Shown piece by piece: positions 57,296 to 64,000 of a stretch of DNA of 64,000 nt (position 1 is the first letter of the stretch; the number at the start of each line of letters is the position of its first letter). Both the position numbers and the translations under genes were made by a program. Source of the DNA: Clostridia bacterium (lineage in GTDB: Bacteria; Bacillota; Clostridia; Christensenellales; UBA1242); contig JAFWBI010000007.1 of the NCBI GenBank assembly GCA_017507215.1, positions 1-64,000 of the forward strand. Reading direction: 5' to 3'. The notes under the pieces were generated by a model. That model had not been told where the DNA came from and did no database searches. It worked only from the letters and a program-made list of their open reading frames with translations.

Positions 57296-57736
57296 ATGAA
57301 AACATTTATGCAAACTGCTGAGATTAAGTCTCAAAAATGGTATTTAGTTGATGCAACTAACATGCCACTTGGCCGTTTGGCTAGCCAAGTTGCTGCAATT
57401 CTTCGTGGCAAGAATAAGCCAGAATTCACACCAAACGAACTTTGTGGTGATCACGTTATCATCATCAACACAGACAAGGTCGTTTTAACTGGTAACAAAC
57501 TTGAAGATAAGTATTATCGTTACCACACAGGCTACATCGGTGGTCTTAAAGAAATCCAATATAAAACTTTAATGAGCGAAAATTCAGACAAAGCTGTTTA
57601 TCAAGCAGTTAAGAAAATGCTTCCAAAGAACGCTCTTGGAAGACAAATGCTCACATATTTGAGAGTTTACAAAGATGACAAACATGAACAAACTGCTCAA
57701 AAACCAGAAGTTTTAAATCTTGAAGGTAGAAGGTAA
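57296..57736 (+). CDS. rplM: Ribosomal protein uL13
   Basis: The 146-residue large-subunit protein matches the family throughout: [50 protein letters not shown] and [31 protein letters not shown]. It has an AAAGG binding site. The universal pair with rpsI, six bases downstream, is conserved. Confidence 0.98.
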   Translation: MKTFMQTAEIKSQKWYLVDATNMPLGRLASQVAAILRGKNKPEFTPNELCGDHVIIINTDKVVLTGNKLEDKYYRYHTGYIGGLKEIQYKTLMSENSDKAVYQAVKKMLPKNALGRQMLTYLRVYKDDKHEQTAQKPEVLNLEGRR

Positions 57737-57741
57737 TAGAT

Positions 57742-58149
57742 ATGGCAAAGAAAACAGCAAAAGTAGAAAAAATCTGGGCAACCGGTAGAAGAAAAAAAGC
57801 TATTGCTAGAGCAAGAATTTGCGCTGGTAAAGGAACAATCGTTGTTAACAAACAACCAATCGAAGAATATTTCAAATCTGAACTTCTTCAAAACGAAGTT
57901 AAAACAGCTCTCACACTTGTTGAAGCTGCTGACAAATATGACGTTGAAATCACTGTAACAGGTGGTGGACTTTCAGGACAAGCTGGTGCTTGCCGTCATG
58001 GTATCGCAAGAGCACTCGTTCTTGCAAACGAAACTTTCAAAAAGACAATCAAATCTGCAGGTCTCTTAACTCGTGACCCAAGAATGAAAGAAAGAAAGAA
58101 ATATGGTCTTAAGAAAGCTCGTAAAGCTCCACAATTCTCAAAGAGATAA
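57742..58149 (+). CDS. rpsI: Ribosomal protein uS9
   Basis: The 135-residue small-subunit protein has [48 protein letters not shown] and the basic end [11 protein letters not shown] that reaches the P-site tRNA. It is co-transcribed with rplM; the stop of rplM and this start are five bases apart, and GAAGGTAGAAGG serves as the binding site. Confidence 0.98.
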   Translation: MAKKTAKVEKIWATGRRKKAIARARICAGKGTIVVNKQPIEEYFKSELLQNEVKTALTLVEAADKYDVEITVTGGGLSGQAGACRHGIARALVLANETFKKTIKSAGLLTRDPRMKERKKYGLKKARKAPQFSKR

Positions 58150-58168
58150 TTTTGGATTTACAATTACA

Positions 58169-58198
58169 AGCAGGGCGTTTTGCTCTGCTTTTTTTGTG
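58169..58198 (+). terminator. Terminator of rplM-rpsI
   Basis: AAGCAGGGC/GCTCTGCTT (one G-T) around GTTTT, followed by seven T. Confidence 0.9.
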
Positions 58199-58293
58199 CA
58201 TAAAATTTGACTTTGGTGTAAATTTGATGTAAGTTGATTTTGCGTGGGACAAATGTCACATATTTAGTAAAAGTTTAAAATTTAGGAGAATAA

Positions 58294-58800
58294 ATGAAAA
58301 AGCATATTGCAAACATAATCACTATTAGTCGCATTATTGGCAGTGTTTTGCTATTATTTTTTCCTGCGTTTTCAATAGGGTTTTATATCATATATATCGC
58401 ATGTGGTGTTAGTGATATGATTGATGGAACTATTGCAAGAAAGACAAAAAGTGCTAGCAAATTGGGAGCTAAAATTGATACTGTGGCAGATATTTTGTTT
58501 GTGACAGCATCTTTGATTAAAATAGTGCCGGCTATAAATATTTATGTGTGGTTATGGATATGGGGTGTTGCAATCGCAATTATCAAGGTTGGGAATATTG
58601 TGTGGGGATATGTTTCCAAAAATGAGTTTATGTCTTTACATAGCATAATGAACAAGATTGCAGGATTGTTATTATTTCTTTTGCCATTAACATTGTCATT
58701 TATAGAATTGAAATATAGTGCAATTGTGATATGCTTTATGGCAACACTTGCAGCCATTCAAGAAAGTGTTTATATTGCAAGAATCTCTGAAAAGAAGTAA
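58294..58800 (+). CDS. CDP-alcohol phosphatidyltransferase
   Basis: A 168-residue integral membrane enzyme with five or six helices. The family motif D-G-x2-A-R-x8-G-x3-D-x3-D is complete in DGTIARKTKSASKLGAKIDTVAD (about 48-70). It transfers a phosphatidyl group to an alcohol such as glycerol phosphate, inositol or serine; the acceptor is not evident. It has an AGGAG site and is transcribed alone, with TTTGTCACA-type sequence upstream similar to that before the ABC transporter. The short length suits PgsA-like enzymes. Confidence 0.9.
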   Translation: MKKHIANIITISRIIGSVLLLFFPAFSIGFYIIYIACGVSDMIDGTIARKTKSASKLGAKIDTVADILFVTASLIKIVPAINIYVWLWIWGVAIAIIKVGNIVWGYVSKNEFMSLHSIMNKIAGLLLFLLPLTLSFIELKYSAIVICFMATLAAIQESVYIARISEKK

Positions 58801-58835
58801 TTAAAATTAAAGATATACTTTTAATAACAAATATA

Positions 58836-58866
58836 AAAAGCAAGGCAATTTGCCTTGCTTTTTTTG
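58836..58866 (+). terminator. Terminator after the CDP-alcohol transferase
   Basis: AAGCAAGGCA/TGCCTTGCTT, followed by seven T. Confidence 0.9.
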
Positions 58867-58879
58867 TGCATAAAATTTC

Positions 58880-58909
58880 TTGTCAAAAGGCTTTCAAGTT
58901 TGGTATCAT
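58880..58909 (+). promoter_or_regulatory. Promoter of ung
   Basis: TTGTCA (58880-58885), 18 bp, TATCAT (58904-58909) with extended TGG. The transcript would begin near the ATG of an eight-codon upstream ORF at 58917-58943. Confidence 0.7.
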
Positions 58910-58978
58910 AAAGATAATGAAAAGTGTGGGCATTTGGTTGTAAAAATGCTCAGTATTGCAGAAGATAAGGAGAGCAGA

Positions 58979-59656
58979 ATGAAATTTTTTAACAATGGTT
59001 GGGACAACGCACTGGAAGATGAATTTGAAAAACCATATTTCAAAGAACTCTTAGAAAAGGTTGATGAAGAATATTCAAAATATAAGGTTTATCCACCACG
59101 TGGAAAGATTTTTGCGGCACTCACAAACTGTGATATTAACGACATTAAGGTTGTGATTTTGGGTCAAGACCCATATCACGAAGAAGGTCAAGCACACGGA
59201 ATGTGTTTTTCAGTGCTTCCGGGGGTTGATGTGCCACCTTCACTCAAAAACATATATAAAGAAATTCAAGCTGAATATGGCTATGCTCCACCAAATCATG
59301 GTTATTTAATGTCTTGGGCAAAACAGGGCATTCTTCTTTTAAACACAACCTTGACTGTTCGTGAACATCAAGCAAATTCGCACTCAACTTATGGTTGGCA
59401 AAAGTTTACCGACAGGGTTATTCAAGAAGTAAACAAAAAAGAAGAACCAGTGGTTTTCTTGCTTTGGGGAAGAAATGCCATTTCAAAGCAAAAGTTTATT
59501 GATGAAAACAAGCACTATGTTTTGACATCTGCGCACCCAAGCCCACTTTCGGCATATCAAGGGTTTCTTGGCAACGGTCATTTCAAAAAAGCAAATGACT
59601 TTTTGAAGATGCAGGGCAAAACTGAAATAAATTGGAAAATTGAAAACATAGATTAG
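58979..59656 (+). CDS. ung: Uracil-DNA glycosylase (family 1)
   Basis: The 225-residue enzyme removes uracil from DNA. VVILGQDPYHEEGQAHGMCFSV holds the catalytic Asp and the water-activating loop, VFLLWGRNAISKQKF is motif B, and SAHPSPLSAYQGF is the minor-groove loop. ATG 58979 is chosen because AAGGAG is nine bases upstream and the length then equals that of typical Ung; a TTG-started extension from 58880 would begin in the -35 hexamer and is rejected. Confidence 0.97.
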   Translation: MKFFNNGWDNALEDEFEKPYFKELLEKVDEEYSKYKVYPPRGKIFAALTNCDINDIKVVILGQDPYHEEGQAHGMCFSVLPGVDVPPSLKNIYKEIQAEYGYAPPNHGYLMSWAKQGILLLNTTLTVREHQANSHSTYGWQKFTDRVIQEVNKKEEPVVFLLWGRNAISKQKFIDENKHYVLTSAHPSPLSAYQGFLGNGHFKKANDFLKMQGKTEINWKIENID

Positions 59657-59662
59657 GTGAAA

Positions 59663-61096
59663 ATGAAAAAAGTTTTTGGAATGATTTTGGCTATTGCTCT
59701 TAGCATAACAAGTGTTATGCTTGGTTTTTCGTGGCTAAAATTTGATGATGATAAGCAGACACAAGCTGCGACTCATATTGAAATTTTTGACGAAGAAGAC
59801 CTTTTGAATAAAACAGATATTTTGAATCCTGAAAAATTATATGCAACATATGCAAACCAACAATCATTAAACAAATCACCATTTGATGAAAAAACTGAAA
59901 AACTAAAAACTGGTTACACATTTATTCCAACCGAAAATAAGAATAAGGAAGTGAATGTGGCTTATTTTGTTGAAGAATTCACCACACTTCCAGATAAATC
60001 AATTTATATGTGGATTTTCATTCCAAATGAAGATGTTTATGCTTTCAATTTAAGTTTTGAAACAACCGAAGGCTATTCGCTTTCTTGGAGCTTTACGGCT
60101 TATGAATTTGAGCATTTAATTGAATCAAAAGCAACATCTGAGATAACGTATGGTTGGAAGTTGTTTGAATTTTGCATTGGAGACGCTAAAAAATCTGCTG
60201 AAATAACTCATTCTTACACAGGCTATGTTTTTAACAAAATGTCTATTTCATATACAGCTGAAAGCAATGTTTATCAAGATAGCAACAAAAACAAACTTGC
60301 TTTCTATCATGTTTATCAAGCAGACAGCTTTTCAAGCTATTCAACCATTGTTGACACAATCGAATATGCAAACTATAAAATTAAAGAAGATTTTGTGTCA
60401 GACACATATTTTGTTGATGAAGAAATTTATTTCACAAGTGTTGTTGATATGTTTGAATATATTTACGTTGGACAAACAAACCTTTATGAAAGTTCATCAA
60501 GTTTATATGCTTGGGTGATGGAGGTTGTTGATGCAAATGGCGAAAAACATGAGAAAAATTTTGGTGAAAAATTTGTTTTCTCAAAGGTGGGAAGTCACAG
60601 CATCAACATTACAATCTATGAGTTTAAGTCAACAGGTTCGGCTGCTGTGGTTTACATTCCAATAGTTATGCGTGTGCAAAATTTTATATTTGGAGCATTC
60701 ACAGACATTGACTATAGGTTTGAGAAAGATGAACCAACAATAATTTATTTTAAAATATCAAGCTATTTCATATTTGATGAAGAATCAATTTTGGTTTTTA
60801 TAAATGATAAAAAGAAAGCTGATGTCACATACTATTTAGAAGGAAACATGTGTAAAATCACAGTGACAGGGCTCAAAAAAGGAGACACATCAATATCGGT
60901 TCAAATTGATGGCGCAAAAAGGGGTGCTTTTGAGTCTAAAACATACAAAAGCACAACAAAAATTGTGATTACTGATGAAGATGCAAAAAGTTCAGAAGAA
61001 GTGTTTGTTTGGGTACTTTTGGGCGTTTATGCTGTCGGATTTGGCATTTTTGTTGTTATTTCACTTGTAAAAGCAAGGAGAGTTGGTGTAAAATAA
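59663..61096 (+). CDS. Unknown secreted protein with a C-terminal membrane anchor
   Basis: Not recognised. The 477 residues begin with a signal-like segment (MKKVFGMILAIALSITSVML) and end with a helix (about 448-470) and a basic tail RRVGVK, so the body faces outward. The long ectodomain is rich in Tyr, Ser and Thr with beta-strand character; the last part before the anchor (VTGLKKGDTSISVQIDG) resembles an Ig-like or Big-type domain. The start is ATG 59663 seven bases after the ung stop; AGGTG is very close to it. It precedes an HtrA-like protease and might be a partner or substrate. Confidence 0.85.
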   Translation: MKKVFGMILAIALSITSVMLGFSWLKFDDDKQTQAATHIEIFDEEDLLNKTDILNPEKLYATYANQQSLNKSPFDEKTEKLKTGYTFIPTENKNKEVNVAYFVEEFTTLPDKSIYMWIFIPNEDVYAFNLSFETTEGYSLSWSFTAYEFEHLIESKATSEITYGWKLFEFCIGDAKKSAEITHSYTGYVFNKMSISYTAESNVYQDSNKNKLAFYHVYQADSFSSYSTIVDTIEYANYKIKEDFVSDTYFVDEEIYFTSVVDMFEYIYVGQTNLYESSSSLYAWVMEVVDANGEKHEKNFGEKFVFSKVGSHSINITIYEFKSTGSAAVVYIPIVMRVQNFIFGAFTDIDYRFEKDEPTIIYFKISSYFIFDEESILVFINDKKKADVTYYLEGNMCKITVTGLKKGDTSISVQIDGAKRGAFESKTYKSTTKIVITDEDAKSSEEVFVWVLLGVYAVGFGIFVVISLVKARRVGVK

Positions 61097-61126
61097 AAGT
61101 AGAATAGAAAATCACAGGGGGCAGAA

Positions 61127-62407
61127 ATGAGCTACACAGAAGGCTATGACAATAACTTTTCTAGCAGCAAAATTCCTTATGATGATATTCCAATTTCAAG
61201 ACGTGCACCGAAGAAAAAACATCACAGAGTTTCATCTTCAAACTTCAAAATTTTAGTAACGATTGTCGCTGTGATGTTTATTATCAACATCGGGCTTTGT
61301 ATTGCACTTGTTTATCACGTAAAGAACGCTGTCGTTAAGAATGTTGTGGTTAACCACAATAACATTTCTGCTGTGGGCGATTCTGCACTTGGAATTGCAT
61401 CAGACACTGCATGGTGGAGCTCAGTCTGCGTTGCAGCTGGTGGCTCTTGTCATGACGAATCTTCGTTTTACAAAAACACAAGAAGTCGTGGTTCTGGTGT
61501 GATTTATAAAATTGATGAAGAAGAAGGTGTGGCATATTTCATAACTTGCTATCACGTTCTTGATGGACACGATAAATATTACATTTTGCTTCCAAGCAAA
61601 TTAAAACCAGACATTGCTGAACTTGTTGGTTTTTCGTCATATTATGACATTGCAGTTTTGAAAATGCCTTATTCCATTGAAGACTTTGAAAGCTGCACAG
61701 CCATTCAAGTCGCAGACAGCACATATCTCACAACTGGCTCAACTGTTATTGCCGTTGGAAACTCACTTTCTGGTGGGCTTAGCGTCACCAGTGGAATCAT
61801 TTCAAGAATCAACACAATGATTCGTGTTGAAGGAAATACATTCCTTTCTCGTGAAATTCAAATTGATGCTGCCATCAATCCGGGCAACTCAGGTGGTGGG
61901 GCATTCAACAACGAAGGCAAGTTTATCGGGCTTGTAAATGCAAAACTCAACACAACCCAATCAGGAAACACAACAATCAACGTAACTGGAACTGCTTATG
62001 CGATTCCAAGCAAATTGGTTACATCAATCGCAGATAGTATGATTTTGAACGAAGGTGCTCCTGTTTGTGTCGACCTTGGCGCTGAATTTGAGTATAACGA
62101 AAATATTGGTCCAGAACGTTATGAATTTGCAGAAAACAGATATATCGAAGACCACAGAGTGTTCGTTAAGTCGGCGGGTTCTGCGTCTAGTGGAAAACTT
62201 ATTATCGGTGACGAAATCGTTTCGTTCTCATATGTTGACATCTTTGGTTTTGAGCACAAAGACGTGCAAATGTTTAATGTTTATTCATTTGATGACATTA
62301 AGTTCTTGATTAAAAAAGGCTCAAAAATATCATTTAAGGTTAACAGAATATTTGCAGATAATCCAATAACGGTTGATGTGACTGTTACTGGCACGCAAAC
62401 TTATTAA
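61127..62407 (+). CDS. HtrA/DegP-like membrane-anchored serine protease
   Basis: The 426-residue protein has a cytoplasmic basic start, one membrane helix (about 43-66), a trypsin-fold domain (about 118-310) and a degenerate PDZ-like end (about 335-420; GSASSGKLIIGDEIVSF). The catalytic triad is visible: His in ITCYHVLDGHD (usually TNxHV), Asp in YYDIAVLK, and Ser in NPGNSGGGAF. It would cleave misfolded proteins outside the membrane. GGGGG near the start serves as the binding site. Located between an anchored secreted protein and acpP. Confidence 0.93.
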   Translation: MSYTEGYDNNFSSSKIPYDDIPISRRAPKKKHHRVSSSNFKILVTIVAVMFIINIGLCIALVYHVKNAVVKNVVVNHNNISAVGDSALGIASDTAWWSSVCVAAGGSCHDESSFYKNTRSRGSGVIYKIDEEEGVAYFITCYHVLDGHDKYYILLPSKLKPDIAELVGFSSYYDIAVLKMPYSIEDFESCTAIQVADSTYLTTGSTVIAVGNSLSGGLSVTSGIISRINTMIRVEGNTFLSREIQIDAAINPGNSGGGAFNNEGKFIGLVNAKLNTTQSGNTTINVTGTAYAIPSKLVTSIADSMILNEGAPVCVDLGAEFEYNENIGPERYEFAENRYIEDHRVFVKSAGSASSGKLIIGDEIVSFSYVDIFGFEHKDVQMFNVYSFDDIKFLIKKGSKISFKVNRIFADNPITVDVTVTGTQTY

Positions 62408-62421
62408 TTTTATTCATTTTG

Positions 62422-62450
62422 TTGCAAAATTAAACTAGATATGATACTAT
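62422..62450 (+). promoter_or_regulatory. Promoter of acpP
   Basis: TTGCAA (62422-62427), 17 bp, TACTAT (62445-62450) with extended TGA. Confidence 0.75.
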
Positions 62451-62475
62451 AAATATAGATTTTGGAGGATATAAT

Positions 62476-62706
62476 ATGGAAATGAAAGAAAAGGTAACAG
62501 AAATCATTGCAAATCAATTGTCAGTTTCTGCAGATAAAATCAAAGGTGACACAAACATCGCTGAAGAACTTGGCGCAGATTCTCTTGATTTGGTTGAAAT
62601 TTTAATGTCTCTCGAAGATGAATTTGGAATTTCTATTCCAGATGAAGCAATTCCAAACATTAAAACAATTAATGATATTGTTGATTTCATTCAAAACAAT
62701 AAATAA
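62476..62706 (+). CDS. acpP: Acyl carrier protein
   Basis: The 76-residue acidic protein carries acyl chains on phosphopantetheine attached at Ser in ELGADSLDLVEI (about 36-38). The rest (DEFGISIPDEAIPNIKTINDIVDFI) is typical. The binding site GGAGG is ideal. It is transcribed alone, away from other fatty-acid genes in this window. Confidence 0.97.
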   Translation: MEMKEKVTEIIANQLSVSADKIKGDTNIAEELGADSLDLVEILMSLEDEFGISIPDEAIPNIKTINDIVDFIQNNK

Positions 62707-62716
62707 GAACAGATAA

Positions 62717-62745
62717 AAAGAAGTGCAAAAGCACTTCTTTTTTTG
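62717..62745 (+). terminator. Terminator after acpP
   Basis: AAAGAAGTGC/GCACTTCTTT around AAAA, followed by T. Confidence 0.92.
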
Positions 62746-62907
62746 CCTAAAAATTTTTCTTTAAGCAAATTTTATAATTGTTGAAAAAATAGTGTATATT
62801 TCTTTATATTAGTAATAAAATATAAAAATAAAAAAATTTGCTAAAGTAGTTTACAAATGCAATTTTTTGGTATACTATATGGGCAACACTGAATTCAAGG
62901 AGAATTT

Positions 62908-63471
62908 ATGGCAAAGAAATATATTAAATGTCCAAGATGTGAACTTAACTATATTTTAGAAGGTGAAGATTATTGCAACGTTTGCAAAAATGAAATGAAG
63001 CATCATTCAGAATCAGAATATGATGATGAACTTTTAGATTTTGACGATATGGAATTGTGTCCTGTTTGTGGTCAAAACTATATTAAAGAAGACCAATCAA
63101 TGTGTGATGAATGCAAGAAGAAACGCAATGGTGATGGCTCTGCAAATGACGATTTTGAAGACGACGAAATGTCATCTCCAGTGTCTGACATTGATTCTGA
63201 CGAAGATGATGACGAATATAACTCAGGCTTTAGTGAAGTTGATGAAAATGGTGAAGAAATTGACCCATTTAAAGAAACATCACTCTTAGATGATGATTCT
63301 CCACTTGATTTTGCGACAGAAGAAGATGACGAGCTTGATGATGAAATAGTTGAAACAATGAAAGATGACTTTGAAGTTGTTGATGTGTCTGATGACGATG
63401 AAGAAGATGATGAAGACGAAGATGATGACTATGACTTCGAAGATGGAGACATGCTCGGAAAAAAGAAATAA
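62908..63471 (+). CDS. Zinc-ribbon protein with a long acidic tail
   Basis: The 187-residue protein starts with two CxxC pairs (CPRC near 8 and CNVC near 23), then a second set (CPVC near 51 and CDEC near 66), so two small zinc ribbons are likely. From about 75 on it is extremely rich in Asp and Glu (DDDEEDDEDEDDDYDFEDGD near the end). No family is recognised. Acidic tails with zinc fingers could interact with RNA polymerase or ribosomal proteins. Promoter-like TTTACA/TACTAT with TGG precedes an AAGGAG site. The terminator follows the stop closely. Confidence 0.85.
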   Translation: MAKKYIKCPRCELNYILEGEDYCNVCKNEMKHHSESEYDDELLDFDDMELCPVCGQNYIKEDQSMCDECKKKRNGDGSANDDFEDDEMSSPVSDIDSDEDDDEYNSGFSEVDENGEEIDPFKETSLLDDDSPLDFATEEDDELDDEIVETMKDDFEVVDVSDDDEEDDEDEDDDYDFEDGDMLGKKK

Positions 63472-63474
63472 AAT

Positions 63475-63507
63475 AAAAAACACCAAAAATTTTGGTGTTT
63501 TTTTTGT
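63475..63507. terminator. Terminator between the zinc-ribbon gene and veg
   Basis: AAACACCAAAA/TTTTGGTGTTT, followed by a T run. It can serve both convergent genes. Confidence 0.9.
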
Positions 63508-63514
63508 GCAAAAA

Positions 63515-63757
63515 TTAATTTACTTTAAGTCCATTAATCACAACATCACCACAAAGAACTTCGGTGTATGAATAAGACAACGGGCTTTTTCCTTCACCGA
63601 TATTAACGGTGAAAATGCTTGGATAAACGTTTTCGATAATGCCTTGGTATTTTTCAATCTTTTTTCTGCCTTTGTTGATTTCCATTGAGATATTAGAACC
63701 TTTGAGTCGTTCGATTTCTTCAATGATGGTTGAAACACTATAATTAACTTTTCTCAT
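63515..63757 (-). CDS. veg: Veg protein
   Basis: The 80-residue protein matches Veg (DUF1021) of Bacillota: INKGRKKIEKYQGIIENVYPSIFTV corresponds to the NGGRRK---GILAETYPSVFV segment, and LSYSYTEVLCGDV to VSYSYADILT. In Bacillus Veg promotes biofilm formation. In Clostridia it commonly lies near genes for SPOCS-domain (DUF3794) spore proteins, as here, where such a gene begins divergently. An AGGAG site precedes the ATG. It looks complete. Confidence 0.93.
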   Translation of the reverse strand: MRKVNYSVSTIIEEIERLKGSNISMEINKGRKKIEKYQGIIENVYPSIFTVNIGEGKSPLSYSYTEVLCGDVVINGLKVN

Positions 63758-63857
63758 AAATCTCCTTTGATTAAATTTTTGCCATGAAAATTAATTTTAT
63801 TCAAAAAAGTAATATTTTCTTTTTTTGATTAATACACTACTCGTAGTGGGGGAAATT

Positions 63858-64000
63858 ATGGAAAATTTAGTTATTCAAGTAAAGAAAAATATTACACTCG
63901 ACAAATTCGATACGTCGGTTAAAATGTCGCTTTCAAGCGACATAAAGTCGATTTTAAATGTGAATGCAAAATCTGTAATTGCATCTGTTGAACAGTCTGG
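63858..64000 (+). CDS. Start of a probable SPOCS (DUF3794) protein, cut by the window end
   Basis: Only 47 codons are visible (MENLVIQVKKNITLDKFD, then MSLSSDIKSILNVNAKSVI). This outline (ILNVNAK at the place of a conserved I--V-A strand) and the position next to veg suggest the first SPOCS domain of a DUF3794/SpoVID-like protein. The call rests partly on context. GGGGGA precedes ATG, and a perfect palindrome CACTACTCGTAGTG (63835-63848) lies directly upstream. Confidence 0.55.
   Translation, partial: MENLVIQVKKNITLDKFDTSVKMSLSSDIKSILNVNAKSVIASVEQS

Noticed and set aside
1-64000. CRISPR arrays, tRNA or rRNA genes, insertion sequences
   Set aside because: No regularly spaced repeats, tRNA cloverleaf signatures other than the tmRNA ends, rRNA blocks, or transposase motifs were seen.

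Overview
The window is about one third G+C and densely coded, with AGGAG-type ribosome binding sites, consensus TTGACA-17-TATAAT promoters and short hairpin/T-run terminators. It carries Veg, an M-box and an S-box-class SAM riboswitch, pyruvate formate-lyase with its activase, pyruvate:ferredoxin oxidoreductase and glycogen genes. Together these point to a strictly anaerobic, fermentative member of the Bacillota (Clostridia-related, probably an uncultured gut lineage). I cannot assign a genus.

Layout. 1-6.6 kb: the end of a CotH-type protein, a large ABC ATPase-permease fusion, and mgtE under an M-box. 6.9-13.7 kb: the ribosome-rescue and RNA-decay set rnr, smpB and ssrA (tmRNA), split by accessory genes that include a repressor-controlled cassette bracketed by identical terminators. 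13.7-23.4 kb: an accessory region that starts at the 3' end of tmRNA. It holds a stand-alone FtsK motor divergent from a soluble FtsH-like protease, a phosphatase, two paralogous WYL regulators, a PD-(D/E)XK-like and a GIY-YIG nuclease, microproteins, an FtsK-gamma-like protein and a JAB/MPN protein. 23.4-30.4 kb: small metabolic genes; an operon of a RelA/SpoT-like-plus-tandem-cytidylyltransferase fusion with a DHH phosphoesterase; a NADAR protein; and greA. 30.6-35.3 kb: pflBA, a PIN-type toxin-antitoxin-like pair and an S51 peptidase. 35.4-39.1 kb: a giant repetitive surface protein. 39.1-46.1 kb: glgBA, a second FtsK-gamma protein, exonuclease III, metK and a PHP phosphoesterase. 46.3-52.6 kb: envelope and coiled-coil proteins, patatin, and a ComEC-like hydrolase. 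52.7-64 kb: PFOR, truA, rplM-rpsI, a CDP-alcohol transferase, ung, an HtrA-like protease, acpP, a zinc-ribbon protein, veg and the start of a probable SPOCS (DUF3794) protein.

The most striking observation is a rigid promoter architecture shared by eight transcription starts: a half-site ending TCC, 8 bp, a half-site starting G(G)A, exactly 11 bp, then a -10 hexamer, with no normal -35 hexamer. It precedes both WYL genes, the FtsK motor and FtsH-like protease (divergent, sharing one palindrome), two FtsK-gamma-like proteins and two microprotein genes. Two half-site classes (TGTCC/GGACA and AAATCC/GGATTT) match the presence of two WYL paralogues. I read this as one regulon, possibly an undescribed defence or DNA-processing system.

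A second theme is leaderless translation. In at least five genes (smpB, truA, a PIN-antitoxin-like gene, a WYL gene and an unknown gene) the ATG lies exactly 7 nt after the last base of the -10 hexamer, with no ribosome binding site.
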